64,000 nucleotides of DNA from CAVXYG01 sp963766005 (lineage in GTDB: Bacteria; Actinomycetota; Actinomycetes; S36-B12; GCA-2699445): NCBI GenBank assembly GCA_963766005.1, contig CAVXYG010000009.1, positions 62,001 to 126,000 of the forward strand, given 5' to 3'. This document shows, piece by piece, positions 46,632-55,550 of this stretch. The position numbers were made by a program, and so were the translations under genes. Position 1 is the stretch's first letter; each line of letters opens with the position of its first letter. The notes below the pieces were generated by a model. That model saw only the letters and a list, made by a program, of their open reading frames with translations. It did not search any database and was not told the origin of the DNA.

Positions 46632-47005
46632 TCGTGCGCGCCGGGACCGACCTCGCCGCAGTCTCGCGCGTGGAGGACCTCGTCGCCGCCGTCGGCGAGC
46701 CCTTCTTGGCTCGGACCTGGACCGCCGCGGAACGCGCGGCATGTGGCGGCCGCGCCGAGTCCCTGGCCGTGCGCTGGGCGGCCAAGGAATCGGTGCTGAA
46801 GGCGCTCGGCGTCGGCGTCGACGCGATCCGGATGACCGACATCGAGGTCGTGGACGGCCTCGACGGCCCCGCAGTACGGCTGCACGGGGAGGCGGCCTCC
46901 CGCGCCGCGCGGCTGGGCCTGACCGACTGGGCGGTGTCGCTGTCCCACGACGGCGGCATGGCGCTGGCCTTCGTCGTCGCGCTGGGCGACGTCACCGATC
47001 GGTAA
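46628..47005 (+). CDS. acpS: Phosphopantetheinyl transferase, AcpS-like
   Basis: A 125-residue AcpS-type enzyme that converts apo to holo carrier proteins using CoA. GTDLAAVSRVEDLV carries the metal-binding Asp and RWAAKESVLKALGVGV the Glu/Lys motif. The ATG overlaps the ligase/acyltransferase stop (ATGA), so it is probably made with, and acts on, that protein's carrier domain. It may also be the housekeeping AcpS. Two tandem copies of ATCGGTAAGCC overlap its stop codon. Confidence 0.88.
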   Translation: MIVRAGTDLAAVSRVEDLVAAVGEPFLARTWTAAERAACGGRAESLAVRWAAKESVLKALGVGVDAIRMTDIEVVDGLDGPAVRLHGEAASRAARLGLTDWAVSLSHDGGMALAFVVALGDVTDR

Positions 47006-47103
47006 GCCATCGGTAAGCCGCCCGTTATGGTCCCAGCACCCCTGCCGGGCATTGCATGGAACCGTCCCCGGCACCCCGCCGGGACTGACGCAGGGAGACT
47101 GCA

Positions 47104-47550
47104 ATGCAGAAGCGATTCGCCGTTTCGGCGCTGATCGGTGCCGGAGTCCTCGTGGCCGCCGGGGCACTGCCGGCCTCGGCCGGCGTGACCGGTCCGGCCT
47201 TCTATGTCGACGGCCAGATGTACCGCACGGTGCTGACCCCGACCGACCTGTCGCACACCAAGGCCCCGGCCCACACCTGGGACGTGCTGTACAACCTGGG
47301 CGCCGCCCAGCCCGCGGTCGCCGAGGCCGCCCCCGGCGACCGCGACTACAACGGCGGCCGGTGGCAGGTCCATGCCGTGACCTTCCCCGAGGGCTACGGC
47401 GCGGCGCTGATGGCGGGCGACACCAACACCAACGGGGTCCTGGACTCCGACGCCGAGGTGCTGGCCGCCATCGGTGCCGGCAAGGCCGTGGACACCGGTG
47501 TGGTCAAGCAGTTCGTGTGCCCGGCGATCCCGCTGCCGCGGGGTCGATGA
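47104..47550 (+). CDS. Secreted hypothetical protein
   Basis: A 148-residue exported protein. The signal peptide is clear (MQKRFAVSALIGAGVLVAAG, cleavage after ASA near 27). The mature part (GPAFYVDGQMYRTVLTPTDL; YNGGRWQVHAVTFPEGYGAA) is beta-rich with one Cys near the end. No named family is recognised. A good CAGGGAGA Shine-Dalgarno precedes the ATG. Its last 47 bases overlap the convergent epimerase gene. Confidence 0.7.
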   Translation: MQKRFAVSALIGAGVLVAAGALPASAGVTGPAFYVDGQMYRTVLTPTDLSHTKAPAHTWDVLYNLGAAQPAVAEAAPGDRDYNGGRWQVHAVTFPEGYGAALMAGDTNTNGVLDSDAEVLAAIGAGKAVDTGVVKQFVCPAIPLPRGR

Positions 47551-48532
47551 TGCCCTGGGCTGCCAGCCACTGCCTCGTCCGGGCCATCCCGGTGTCGAGG
47601 TCGATCAGCGGCTGGTAGCCCAGCATCCGGCCCGCCTTGGCGATGGAATAGGTCCCGCGGCGCAGCATCATTCCCGCGGTGGCGGCCGACAGCTCGCTGG
47701 GTCGACCCAGCGACCGCTCCAGAGCCCCCACCGCCACGGCCAGCGCGATCCCGGGCCGGCGCGGCACCGTGTGCACGCGTCCGCCGACCATCGCGGCGAG
47801 GCGCCCGAAGTACTCGCGGTTCGTCACGCCGTAGCCGTCGGTGATCGTGAAGACCTGGCCGCGACCCGCGTCCCGGCAGGAGGCCAGGACGACGCCGTCG
47901 ACGAGGTCGTCGATGTAGACCGGGGTGAAGATCCCGCGCCCGCCGTCCGGCAGGATCGCCTGGCGCTTGCGGATCACCTCCAGCGGGGTGAGGACCCACG
48001 GCCGGGACCCGGGGCCGTAGACGTCGCCGGGCCGCACGACCGTGACGTCGATCCGGCCCGCCGCGTGCGCCGCCAGGACCACCGCCTCGCCGGCGATCTT
48101 GGAGTCGGCGTACGGCCGGCCCTGGATCACCGGTGGATCATCCTCGGTGACGCCGTCCGGGAAGTCGTCGCCCCACACCGTGATGCTCGAGACGAACACC
48201 AGGCGCTGCACTCCGGCGGCAACGGCTGCCTGCAGCACGCGCTGGGTGCCCAGGACGTTGACCCGCCACACCGCATCCCGGGGCGCGACGTTGGACACCA
48301 GTGCCGCGGTGTGGATGACGAGGTCTGCGCCTTGCAGGTGCTGGGCCCAGGATTGCGGCTGCGTCGTGTCCCCGGCGGCGATACCGGCCGCGGCATCGCC
48401 CTGCAGATCGATCCCGACCGCCTGCGACCCGAGTTCCCGGAACCGCTGCAGCAGCGCACGGCCGATGAACCCGGCGGCCCCGGTGATGACGACCCGGTGC
48501 GGCGCCGGGGGCGCGGGCCGGTCCGGCGTCAT
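47504..48532 (-). CDS. NAD-dependent epimerase/dehydratase or 3-beta-HSD-like SDR
   Basis: A 342-residue extended short-chain dehydrogenase. The NAD loop is ITGAAGFIGRAL (near 16-27), then VIHTAALVSN, FVSSITVWG and the catalytic YADSK (Tyr and Lys near 145-149), and VVRPGDVYGPGS. The mix is closest to 3-beta-hydroxysteroid dehydrogenase/isomerase-like proteins, often acting on sterols or prenyl lipids. Its ATG overlaps the stop of the upstream monooxygenase (ATGA), so the two work together. Confidence 0.83.
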   Translation of the reverse strand: MTPDRPAPPAPHRVVITGAAGFIGRALLQRFRELGSQAVGIDLQGDAAAGIAAGDTTQPQSWAQHLQGADLVIHTAALVSNVAPRDAVWRVNVLGTQRVLQAAVAAGVQRLVFVSSITVWGDDFPDGVTEDDPPVIQGRPYADSKIAGEAVVLAAHAAGRIDVTVVRPGDVYGPGSRPWVLTPLEVIRKRQAILPDGGRGIFTPVYIDDLVDGVVLASCRDAGRGQVFTITDGYGVTNREYFGRLAAMVGGRVHTVPRRPGIALAVAVGALERSLGRPSELSAATAGMMLRRGTYSIAKAGRMLGYQPLIDLDTGMARTRQWLAAQGIIDPAAAGSPGTRTA

Positions 48533-49902
48533 ACGGGCAGAGCGGAACGCAGCCGTTGCAGCAGGCCGGGTTCCGCGCGGCGCTTGCGCTCCGCCTGCAG
48601 CGCGGCGATGTAGCGCCAGTAGTCGACCTGGATGGTGTGCCGGGCGGAGCGGACGTAGCGCTTGCTCAGCGTCGCTCGGTCCTGCTCCAACCAGTCGGCC
48701 ATCTCCTGCTGCGAAGGCAGGGCGCACGTGCCCTCGATCAGGTCGCCGACCCATTCGGACTGGTACTCGAACAGCGCGATCCCGGCCCCCACGGTCTGGA
48801 TGAAGCCGACGAACCACAGTCCGGGCAGCTGGGGGGCCACGATCCGCTGGTACAGCCGCAACTGGTTGTCGACCGGGTCCAGCAGGTCCGGATCCAGGAA
48901 CGGCAGGGCGATCCGGTAGCCGGTGGCGAAGACCACGAGGTCCACCTCGGCATCGGTGCCGTCGGAGAACCATGCCGTCGTCCCCGCGAACCGCTCGACG
49001 TTCGGCTTCATGGCGATGTCGCCGTGGCCGACCCGGTCCAGCAGTTCCGCGGACACCGTGGGGTGCGCGTCCAGCAGCCGATGGTCGGGCTTGGGCAGGC
49101 CGCGCTGCTCCGGTGTCCCGGCGGCCAACCGCAGGACGAGCTCGAACAACCGGCGTTCCACGGCGAAGGGCACGTGGTTGAGCAGCGGCGTCGTCCAGTG
49201 GTCGATAGGGCGGCCGAGTGCGTACTTCGGCAGGACGTGGACCCCGTGACGGGTGGACAGCAGCACCCGCTCGGCGACCCGGCTGGCGTCGCAGGCGATG
49301 TCCATGCCGGAGTTGCCGACCCCGACGACCAGGACCCGCTTGCCCCGGAACACCTCGGGAGTGCGGTAGTCGTGGGAGTGCATCGTCTCCCCGGTGAACT
49401 CCCCGGGGAAGTCCGGCGTGGCCGGGATGCTGTGATGGCCGTTGGCCACGACCACGTGCTGGTAGTCGCGCTCGGTGCCGTCGGCGGTCCTCACCCGCCA
49501 TCCCCCGTCGGCGATCGGGTCCACCGAGGTCACCGCGGTCGCGAACGTGATCCGCTCCAGCAGCCCGAAATGCTCGGCGAAGGCCTCGAAGTACCTCCCC
49601 ATCAGGCGATGGCTGGGGTAGTCCGGCCAGTCCTGCGGCATCGGGAACGACGGGTACTCGGTGAGTTGCCGCGAGGAGTTGGTGTGCAGCGACTCGTAGG
49701 CGGCGGCATCCGGGTTCTCGATCCGCCACAACCCGCCGACCATGGTGCTGCGCTCGAACCAGTCGAAGTCGATGCCCCGGGCGGCCAGTGCCCTGCCCGC
49801 GGCCAAGCCCGCAGCACCGGCCCCGATGACGCAGGCGGTGGTGCGCTTGCTGCCGCCAGCTGGGGCCAGTGACGGCGAAGATGATCCGGGTGCGAAGGTC
49901 AT
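48529..49902 (-). CDS. FAD-dependent (flavin-containing/Baeyer-Villiger-like) monooxygenase
   Basis: A 457-residue FMO-type enzyme. GAGAAGLAAGRAL (near 26-38) binds FAD, GVGNSGMDIACDAS (near 195) binds NADPH, and the motif between them, FPGEFTGETMHSHDYRTPEV, fits the FxGxxxHxxxY/F signature. LVVFATGYR near 320 is the ATG-like motif. It hydroxylates or sulfoxidates small substrates, or acts as a ketone monooxygenase. Translationally coupled to the SDR downstream. Confidence 0.87.
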   Translation of the reverse strand: MTFAPGSSSPSLAPAGGSKRTTACVIGAGAAGLAAGRALAARGIDFDWFERSTMVGGLWRIENPDAAAYESLHTNSSRQLTEYPSFPMPQDWPDYPSHRLMGRYFEAFAEHFGLLERITFATAVTSVDPIADGGWRVRTADGTERDYQHVVVANGHHSIPATPDFPGEFTGETMHSHDYRTPEVFRGKRVLVVGVGNSGMDIACDASRVAERVLLSTRHGVHVLPKYALGRPIDHWTTPLLNHVPFAVERRLFELVLRLAAGTPEQRGLPKPDHRLLDAHPTVSAELLDRVGHGDIAMKPNVERFAGTTAWFSDGTDAEVDLVVFATGYRIALPFLDPDLLDPVDNQLRLYQRIVAPQLPGLWFVGFIQTVGAGIALFEYQSEWVGDLIEGTCALPSQQEMADWLEQDRATLSKRYVRSARHTIQVDYWRYIAALQAERKRRAEPGLLQRLRSALPV

Positions 49903-49983
49903 GGGACAGTCAAACACGCGCCGTGTCGGACCGGCTCCTATCCTGGGGGCGTCGGCGCCGCCGGCGCTGAGACGGGGGGCAGG

Positions 49984-50364
49984 ATGAGCATGGGCCCGGG
50001 CACCAGCCCCTACCTGCTGACGATCGGCGATATCGGGGTGACGCCGGAGCTCGTGGTCACGCCGAACGGGGCCGCGCCGTTGCGCGGATCGCAATGGATC
50101 GTGCGGGACAACACGATCGTCTCGTCGCAGATCCCGACCTACGCCATCGTCCTGGCCGTCGTCTTCGCCCTGTTCTGCCTGCTCGGCCTGCTGTTCCTGT
50201 TGATCAAGGAGACGAAGGTCCAGGGCTACGTCGAGGTGAGTGTGCGCAGCGGCGATGTCTTCCACGTGACACAGTTGCCCGTATGGGATCCGCAGCAGGT
50301 GCAGCAGATTCGCGGCCTGGTCTGGCAGGCCCAGTCGATGGCGGTCGCGGCCCCCGAGGCCTGA
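49984..50364 (+). CDS. Small membrane protein of unknown function
   Basis: A 126-residue protein with a beta-rich N-terminal part (about 1-50), one long membrane helix (TYAIVLAVVFALFCLLGLLF, about 52-73) and a C-terminal domain ending in an amphipathic helix (DPQQVQQIRGLVWQAQSMAV). I do not recognise a family. The next gene starts on its stop codon (TGATG), so the two form one unit. Confidence 0.6.
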   Translation: MSMGPGTSPYLLTIGDIGVTPELVVTPNGAAPLRGSQWIVRDNTIVSSQIPTYAIVLAVVFALFCLLGLLFLLIKETKVQGYVEVSVRSGDVFHVTQLPVWDPQQVQQIRGLVWQAQSMAVAAPEA

Positions 50365-50771
50365 TGCACCTGTCCACCTCGCTGCGGGGTCAGGCCGGGA
50401 TGCTGCTGGGCGGGGCCGGACTCGGCACTGCGCTGCTGGTGGCGCGGCCCCCGGTCGACGGCGCGTACCCCGCGTGCCCCTGGCTGGCGATCACGGGGAT
50501 GGACTGTCCCTTCTGCGGCGGGCTGCGCTCGGTGGCGGCACTGGCGCACGGCGATCTGGCCACCGCCGTGGACTACAACGTGCTGGTCGCGGTCGGGGTG
50601 CCGATGGCGCTGCTGGCGGCGGTCGCCGTGCTGATGGTGGGCTCGCGGCTGGCTCCGGCGGTGACGGCGGTGTTCTCCCGCCCGGCCCAGGTCGCGATGG
50701 CGTCGGTGGTCGGCGTCTTCTTCGTCGTGCGCATGCTCCCCATCGCGCCGTGGCTCACCTCCTCCGCATGA
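50364..50771 (+). CDS. DUF2752 membrane protein
   Basis: A 135-residue membrane protein with the DUF2752 signature CPWLAITGMDCPFCGGLRS (about 38-56), where two Cys-containing elements flank the first helix. Two or three helices follow (VLVAVGVPMALLAAVAVLMV). It overlaps the preceding gene's stop by one base. Function unknown. Confidence 0.8.
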   Translation: MHLSTSLRGQAGMLLGGAGLGTALLVARPPVDGAYPACPWLAITGMDCPFCGGLRSVAALAHGDLATAVDYNVLVAVGVPMALLAAVAVLMVGSRLAPAVTAVFSRPAQVAMASVVGVFFVVRMLPIAPWLTSSA

Positions 50772-50819
50772 CGCCGGGGTCGCGCTGCCGTCGCGGCCAG
50801 CTGGGGCGACACTGGGGGA

Positions 50820-51290
50820 GTGGAGTTCCCCGACGTCGAGGCGCGAACGCTGCAGGGTGCGACCAAGCGGCTGCCCCGCGACCTGCCAGCGGAGCGCACC
50901 CTGGTGCTGCTCCCCTTCCACCGGTGGCAGCAGCGCCAGGTGGATGCCTGGATCGCCCGCGCCGCGGACGCCGGCTGGGCCAACGACCTCGCCGAAGCCG
51001 CGGAGTTGGCGCACGCGGTGATCGAAGTGCCATGCATCGGTCGGCGCTGGTCGGTGGGCCGGGGCTTCATCGACGGCGGCATGGCAGCGTCCATCCGCAT
51101 CCCGGCGGTCCTGGCGCGCACCTGGACGGCCTACACCGACGTGGGGCGCGTGCAGCGCGCGCTCGACATCCCCGATGGCGAACACACCTGGGTCGGCGTG
51201 GTCGCCCGTTCCGGTGCGGTGCTGGCCCACGCCGCCGGTGACCCCACGGAGCGGTCCTGGCCGGTGATCGCCCAGGCGATGACGCAGTGA
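50820..51290 (+). CDS. Thioredoxin-fold-like hypothetical protein without active-site cysteines
   Basis: A 156-residue protein starting at GTG 50820. FPDVEARTLQGATKRLPRDL, then RTLVLLPFHRWQQRQVDAWI resembles the first strands of AhpC/TSA-like thioredoxin folds, but the usual CxxC or peroxidatic Cys is absent. The C terminus AVLAHAAGDPTERSW fits the last strands. Family assignment is weak. Confidence 0.5.
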   Translation: MEFPDVEARTLQGATKRLPRDLPAERTLVLLPFHRWQQRQVDAWIARAADAGWANDLAEAAELAHAVIEVPCIGRRWSVGRGFIDGGMAASIRIPAVLARTWTAYTDVGRVQRALDIPDGEHTWVGVVARSGAVLAHAAGDPTERSWPVIAQAMTQ

Positions 51291-51425
51291 GCTCCTCGCA
51301 GCGCCGATCCGCCTCGCCCGGCGGCAGCGCCGGCTCCTCGCTCGCCGCGATCGCCTGCGCCGCCGGGCGCCGGATCGCGGTCCGGACGCCGAACCGGGGC
51401 ATCGCGACGGCACTACGCTCGAAGC

Positions 51426-52226
51426 ATGCCCGAGCTGCGCGTCGCCATGGTCCAGCTGCGGATCACCGACGAGGAATCGCCGGCGCTGCGCCTGGAGCGC
51501 GTCCTGGCGCTCATCGCCGACGCCGCCGCCGGCGCTGATCTGGTGGTCCTGCCCGAGCTCTGGCTCACGGGGGCCTTCGCGACGCGCGCCGCCCTGGCTG
51601 CCGCAGAACCCCTCCGCGGCCCGACGTTCACGGCGCTGTCGGAGGCTGCATCCCGGGCGCGCGTCCACCTGCTTGCGGGGTCGTTGTCCGAGTCCGGCCC
51701 CAAGCCGTACAACACCGCCGTCGTGTTCGGCCCGCACGGCGAGCGGCTGGCGGTCTACCGGAAGATCCACCTGTTCGGCTTCGACGGCGGCGAGGCGGAC
51801 TCCTTCGCCGCCGGACCCGCGCAGCCGGTCGTCTGGGAATCGCCGTGGGGGCGGCTCGGCCTGGCGACCTGCTACGACTTGCGCTTCCCGGAGCAGTTCC
51901 GTGCCCTGACCGACGCCGGCGCGGTGGGCTTCCTGGTGCCGAGCGGCTGGCCGGCCAAGCGCATCGCGCGCTGGGAGGTGTTGGCACAGGCCCGCGCTGT
52001 GGAGAATCAGGCCTGGTTCCTCGGCGTGAACGCGGTCGGCGAGCACGCCGGGTCGGTGATGGGCGGTCGCTCCGTCGTCGTCGACCCGACCGGCGAGGTG
52101 GTCACCCTGGGCGACGCCGAGGCCGAGGAGGTCTCCGTGGTCACCATCGACCTCGATGCCGCGGCGCGCTGGCGCTCGGTGTTCCCCGCGCTGCGCGACC
52201 GCCGGTTCCCGTCGTCGCCATGCTGA
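51426..52226 (+). CDS. Carbon-nitrogen hydrolase (nitrilase superfamily)
   Basis: A 266-residue nitrilase-fold amidase. The catalytic triad is present: Glu in VVLPELWLTG (near 41), Lys in VYRKIHLFGF (near 114) and Cys in LATCYDLRFPEQFR (near 148). The last motif places it among omega-amidase/carbamoylase-like members. Substrate unknown. It ends four bases before the convergent acetyltransferase gene. Confidence 0.88.
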   Translation: MPELRVAMVQLRITDEESPALRLERVLALIADAAAGADLVVLPELWLTGAFATRAALAAAEPLRGPTFTALSEAASRARVHLLAGSLSESGPKPYNTAVVFGPHGERLAVYRKIHLFGFDGGEADSFAAGPAQPVVWESPWGRLGLATCYDLRFPEQFRALTDAGAVGFLVPSGWPAKRIARWEVLAQARAVENQAWFLGVNAVGEHAGSVMGGRSVVVDPTGEVVTLGDAEAEEVSVVTIDLDAAARWRSVFPALRDRRFPSSPC

Positions 52227-52230
52227 CGCG

Positions 52231-52539
52231 CTAGGAACCCCGGGACTCCTTCGCCGCGTTCTTGACCCACCCGTACTGCTCGGCGTGCCGGGAGACGAAC
52301 CTGCGGATGAAGGGGCAGATGTTGACCACGTTGACGTCCTGCTCCCGCAGCGTGTCGAGCGTGCCGCCCACCAACCGGGATCCCACGCCCATGCCCTGGT
52401 AGCCGTCGTTGACCTGGGTCTCCACCAGGACCAGGGCGGTGTCATCGCGCGTGTACTCCACGAAGCCGGCGACGCTCCCGTCATCGGTTCGCGCCTCAAA
52501 GCGGTGCAGGTGGGGGTTGTCCGCCACAGTGAGCTCCAT
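52231..52539 (-). CDS. YjdJ-type GNAT acetyltransferase
   Basis: A 102-residue small GNAT domain: MELTVADNPHLHRFEARTDD, LVLVETQVNDGYQGMGVGSR (acetyl-CoA loop QGMGVGSR) and VNVVNICPFIRRFVSRHAEQ. ATG 52539 is preferred to an earlier ATG at 52557. These short acetyltransferases act on unknown substrates. Confidence 0.82.
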   Translation of the reverse strand: MELTVADNPHLHRFEARTDDGSVAGFVEYTRDDTALVLVETQVNDGYQGMGVGSRLVGGTLDTLREQDVNVVNICPFIRRFVSRHAEQYGWVKNAAKESRGS

Positions 52540-52643
52540 GCCATGTGATGGTGGCACATCGACGGCGATCGAGGTGCTGCCGGCGCTCGGCGGTGGAGAA
52601 CGCCGATCCCGCCACCGGAGGGCTGGCGGGACTGGCCCGGCGA

Positions 52644-54401
52644 CTAGGCGAGCAACCGCGCCCCGAGGAGCGCGCCGGCGGCGATGAGCGCGAGGACGGC
52701 CACGCCGAGCAGGGCGACCGTTCCCGACGACAGCCGCACGCCACCCGCCGGTTCCAGATCGGTCGCGAGATAGGCCGGCAGAGCGAGCTCCCGCACCAGG
52801 ATCGGCCAGAATTCATCGAGCAGCGCGGTTCGCACTGCGTCGTCGAGTCTGGGCTGCACGAGGATCTCCTCGAACGTGAGCCCGAGTCCGGTCGTGGAGG
52901 AAGCGGCGATCCGGCGCAGGAACGCGATCTGGCCGGCCTTCGCCGAGGGCATCACGGCCCACACGCGTCGTGCGATGTCCCGCTGTGCCACGCCGTCGGC
53001 GTGCACGGCAGCAAGCACGCGGCCCATCCGCCGCACGTCCAGCCCGTCGACGACGGCCCCCGTCGCCCGGGTGCCGCGATACGACGGCAGACCGACGACG
53101 GCCTCGAACCACAGATCCGGGTAGGCAGCCGCCAAACGCGCGTCCCACTGCACCTTGGACGCGGCCGCGTCGGACCGGATGTCCCCGTTGCGCTGGCGCA
53201 GCAGCCGCAGGTAGCGCTCGCTGTCCGATCCGCTGAGCGTGTCGCCGGGGCTCGCCGCCAGGAGCGCCATGTCGATGTCGGACTGCTGCGCCCCCAGACC
53301 CAGCAGCATCGCCTCCACCGCCGGTCCGGAAGTCCCGGTGAGTGCGTCCCAGCCGGCTTCGTTGAGCAATGCCGTCACCGCTGGCCGCCGCTGCGCCGCC
53401 TTGGCGAATCGCGGGCCGAGCGCGGGGTCCATCCCGGCGATGACCTCGCGCGCGACGGCGGGCGCTCCCGGTTCGACGGCCCAGGCCTGCCCATCGGGAC
53501 ACGTGAGCACGCTCAGCAGTTCCTCCGGGCTCAACGACCGCGGGTCCTCGCGCAGTTTGGCCAGCGCGTCGAGCCGGGTGCCGAGCGCCGCCACCGTCAC
53601 CGGGTCGGCAATCCCCCGCAGCGACGCGGCCGAGGCGCCGGCCAGTGCCGTCCCCCACGCCAGGCTGCGCGCATCCAGGCCGTTGCCCGCGGCGTCGACG
53701 CGCAGGACCGGCGCACCCGGCCCGGAACCGCTGGCTTCCCAGCCGGCGACAGCGACCGCGATGTCGAAGCCGGACCGCTCCGGAGCGGACTCCAGGGTGG
53801 AGAACGTGCACCGCTGCCCCAGGTCGCCCGGCAGCCGCCGGATCGCGTCGCAGAGCGCCGCTCGGCCCTCGGCCTCCGAGGGCATCGCCAGGACGACGCG
53901 GCGGTTGTCGCGCAGCCCCTGCAGTACGGCACCGCAGACGGCACCGGAGGCCGCGCTGCTCCCGCGCCTGGGTCCCGGCTTGGGCAGGTCGACCAGCGGC
54001 AGCCGCTGCGCCGTCGGTGTCGGCAGGTCCGAGGCGAGCCAGTCAGCGGCGAGCAGCCCGGCGGCGAGGGCTGCGTCCACCGTGAAGCCGTGCCCGAGGA
54101 GCACCTGGACGGTGTAGTTGCCCGGACGGTTCAGCGCGTCGTTGTCGGAGGGGATCCGGCGGAACACCACGGGGGTGCCGCGCAGGATCGCGAAGCCGCC
54201 GTGGACCGGCGGACGGGCGCCGCGGCGTCCCGGCTCGGGGTACGAGACGACCGGCCCGAGCAGATCGTCGTTCCCGGGCAGCAGCGGCAGCCAGCCCGGC
54301 GAGGCAGCGACCACGCCGAAGCCGCGCCGTCCGAAGATGCTCGACTCCGACCAGCCGTAGAGCAGCTGCTCGAAGCGGCAGGTCTCCCCGCGGCTAGCCA
54401 T
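52644..54401 (-). CDS. GTPase-associated protein 1 (GAP1)-like protein
   Basis: A 585-residue protein. The first 150 residues (FEQLLYGWSESSIFGRRGFG, then VVAASPGW) match my memory of the GAP1 N-terminal domain described with GTPases in bacterial conflict systems. The middle is alpha-helical and Ala/Leu-rich. A C-terminal membrane helix (SSGTVALLGVAVLALIAAGA, about 562-582) anchors it. The ATG at 54401 lies eight bases inside the end of the GTPase gene, so the two are made together. The family name rests on the N-terminal motif and the partner gene. Confidence 0.68.
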   Translation of the reverse strand: MASRGETCRFEQLLYGWSESSIFGRRGFGVVAASPGWLPLLPGNDDLLGPVVSYPEPGRRGARPPVHGGFAILRGTPVVFRRIPSDNDALNRPGNYTVQVLLGHGFTVDAALAAGLLAADWLASDLPTPTAQRLPLVDLPKPGPRRGSSAASGAVCGAVLQGLRDNRRVVLAMPSEAEGRAALCDAIRRLPGDLGQRCTFSTLESAPERSGFDIAVAVAGWEASGSGPGAPVLRVDAAGNGLDARSLAWGTALAGASAASLRGIADPVTVAALGTRLDALAKLREDPRSLSPEELLSVLTCPDGQAWAVEPGAPAVAREVIAGMDPALGPRFAKAAQRRPAVTALLNEAGWDALTGTSGPAVEAMLLGLGAQQSDIDMALLAASPGDTLSGSDSERYLRLLRQRNGDIRSDAAASKVQWDARLAAAYPDLWFEAVVGLPSYRGTRATGAVVDGLDVRRMGRVLAAVHADGVAQRDIARRVWAVMPSAKAGQIAFLRRIAASSTTGLGLTFEEILVQPRLDDAVRTALLDEFWPILVRELALPAYLATDLEPAGGVRLSSGTVALLGVAVLALIAAGALLGARLLA

Positions 54402-55548
54402 TGCTGAACCGTCCCATCTCGATGACGCCGGTCCGGTCGAGCAGGAGCAGGAACGGCTCCAGGCACCGCCGCGGCTCCACCTTCTCGTAGGCTCCCTGAT
54501 GCGGTGCGCATCCGGTGGCCGAGACCGCGTGGAAGGTGAGGCCGGGGAACTTGTGCAGGGCGCTGCTCACCAGGTTCTGGCCGCCGTTGGCCCCGAGGTA
54601 CTGCTCGACGGCCAGCGAGTCCTGCTGCAACCGGGACAGCAGCCGGTAGGGCGCTTCGGCCCCGGGATCCAGCGGGGCCAGCGCGCGGTCGGGGAAGCCC
54701 TCGGTGCCCTCCAGCAGGTCCGCTTTCGTCAGCAGCAGCGCCGCGGCGACTCCCGCCGCGTCGGCGTCCGGTGACAGCGAGCGGGCGCGCCGGTGCAGCG
54801 TCGCCGTCACGTCGAGGACGGAGGCAGTGACCTGCAACGACTGACCGGCCCCGACGGCGGCGTCGCCGAGGCGCTGCTGCACCCCGGGCAGGATGGCGGG
54901 GTCCACGAAGAACAGCAGCCCGTCGGCGATGGCGAGGTGGCGGGCCCAGGTGGCCTGCGCCCGCTGTGTCAGCAACTGCTCGCCGGCGGCGTCGAAGATG
55001 CAGACGTTCACCGCGCGCCCGGTTTCCCAGTTGCGCAGCACGATGACCAGGGGCGGCGGGAATTCGCGGTGACCGGCCTCCTCGTCGAACCAGCGCAGCG
55101 GCCGGCTGGCAGGGATGACCTCATGGTCCACCCACAGCCGCTGGTAGTAGTCGTGCTGATAGCGCGTCACGGTGCCGGGCTCGAGGTCGACGAAGACCTG
55201 GTACGGCGCCAACGCGCCGGCGCTGAGCAGGTGCAGCAGCGCTGCCAGGTAGTGGGTCTTCGACGACCCGGATTCCCCGACCAGGCCGATCACGACGAGT
55301 TCCCGCGTGAAGAGATCCTCCGGCAGCTCCCCCAGGTGCTCGGGGCAGTAGGCGCGGAACCCCTGCGCGTACCAGTCGGCCCAGGATTTGGGTGTGACAT
55401 TGGGGGCCCCGAGCAGCCGCGACTTCAGGCGCTCGCGCGTGCTGCGGCCCGCCGGCGGCCCGTGGGCGGTGTTGCCCTGGGCGTCGCGCCACAGCACCGC
55501 CTTGGGGTCCAGGTCGGCAAGACAGATGGGGCAGAGCCGGCTCGCCAC
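54394..55548 (-). CDS. GTPase of the double-GTPase 2 type with N-terminal zinc-finger-like region
   Basis: A 384-residue P-loop GTPase. The N terminus MASRLCPICLADLD with a later YCPEHLGELP makes a possible zinc ribbon. The P-loop is GLVGESGSSKTHYLAALLHL (near 86-105, GxxxSSKT). CIFDAAGEQLLT (near 190) is the switch II/G3-like motif and LLLTKADLLEG (near 270) the G4 motif giving guanine specificity. I start at GTG 55548, two bases after the miniprotein stop; GTG or ATG codons further upstream overlap it. Such GTPases are found with GAP1 proteins in NTP-dependent conflict systems. Confidence 0.72.
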   Translation of the reverse strand: MASRLCPICLADLDPKAVLWRDAQGNTAHGPPAGRSTRERLKSRLLGAPNVTPKSWADWYAQGFRAYCPEHLGELPEDLFTRELVVIGLVGESGSSKTHYLAALLHLLSAGALAPYQVFVDLEPGTVTRYQHDYYQRLWVDHEVIPASRPLRWFDEEAGHREFPPPLVIVLRNWETGRAVNVCIFDAAGEQLLTQRAQATWARHLAIADGLLFFVDPAILPGVQQRLGDAAVGAGQSLQVTASVLDVTATLHRRARSLSPDADAAGVAAALLLTKADLLEGTEGFPDRALAPLDPGAEAPYRLLSRLQQDSLAVEQYLGANGGQNLVSSALHKFPGLTFHAVSATGCAPHQGAYEKVEPRRCLEPFLLLLDRTGVIEMGRFSNG

Positions 55549-55550
55549 GG

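Noticed and set aside
42984..46742. A 1252-codon open frame on the minus strand across the ligase/acyltransferase gene
   Set aside because: It is the extension of the peptide deformylase frame through antisense of a real gene; composition is Arg/Gly/His-rich without motifs. Only 42984-43511 is real.
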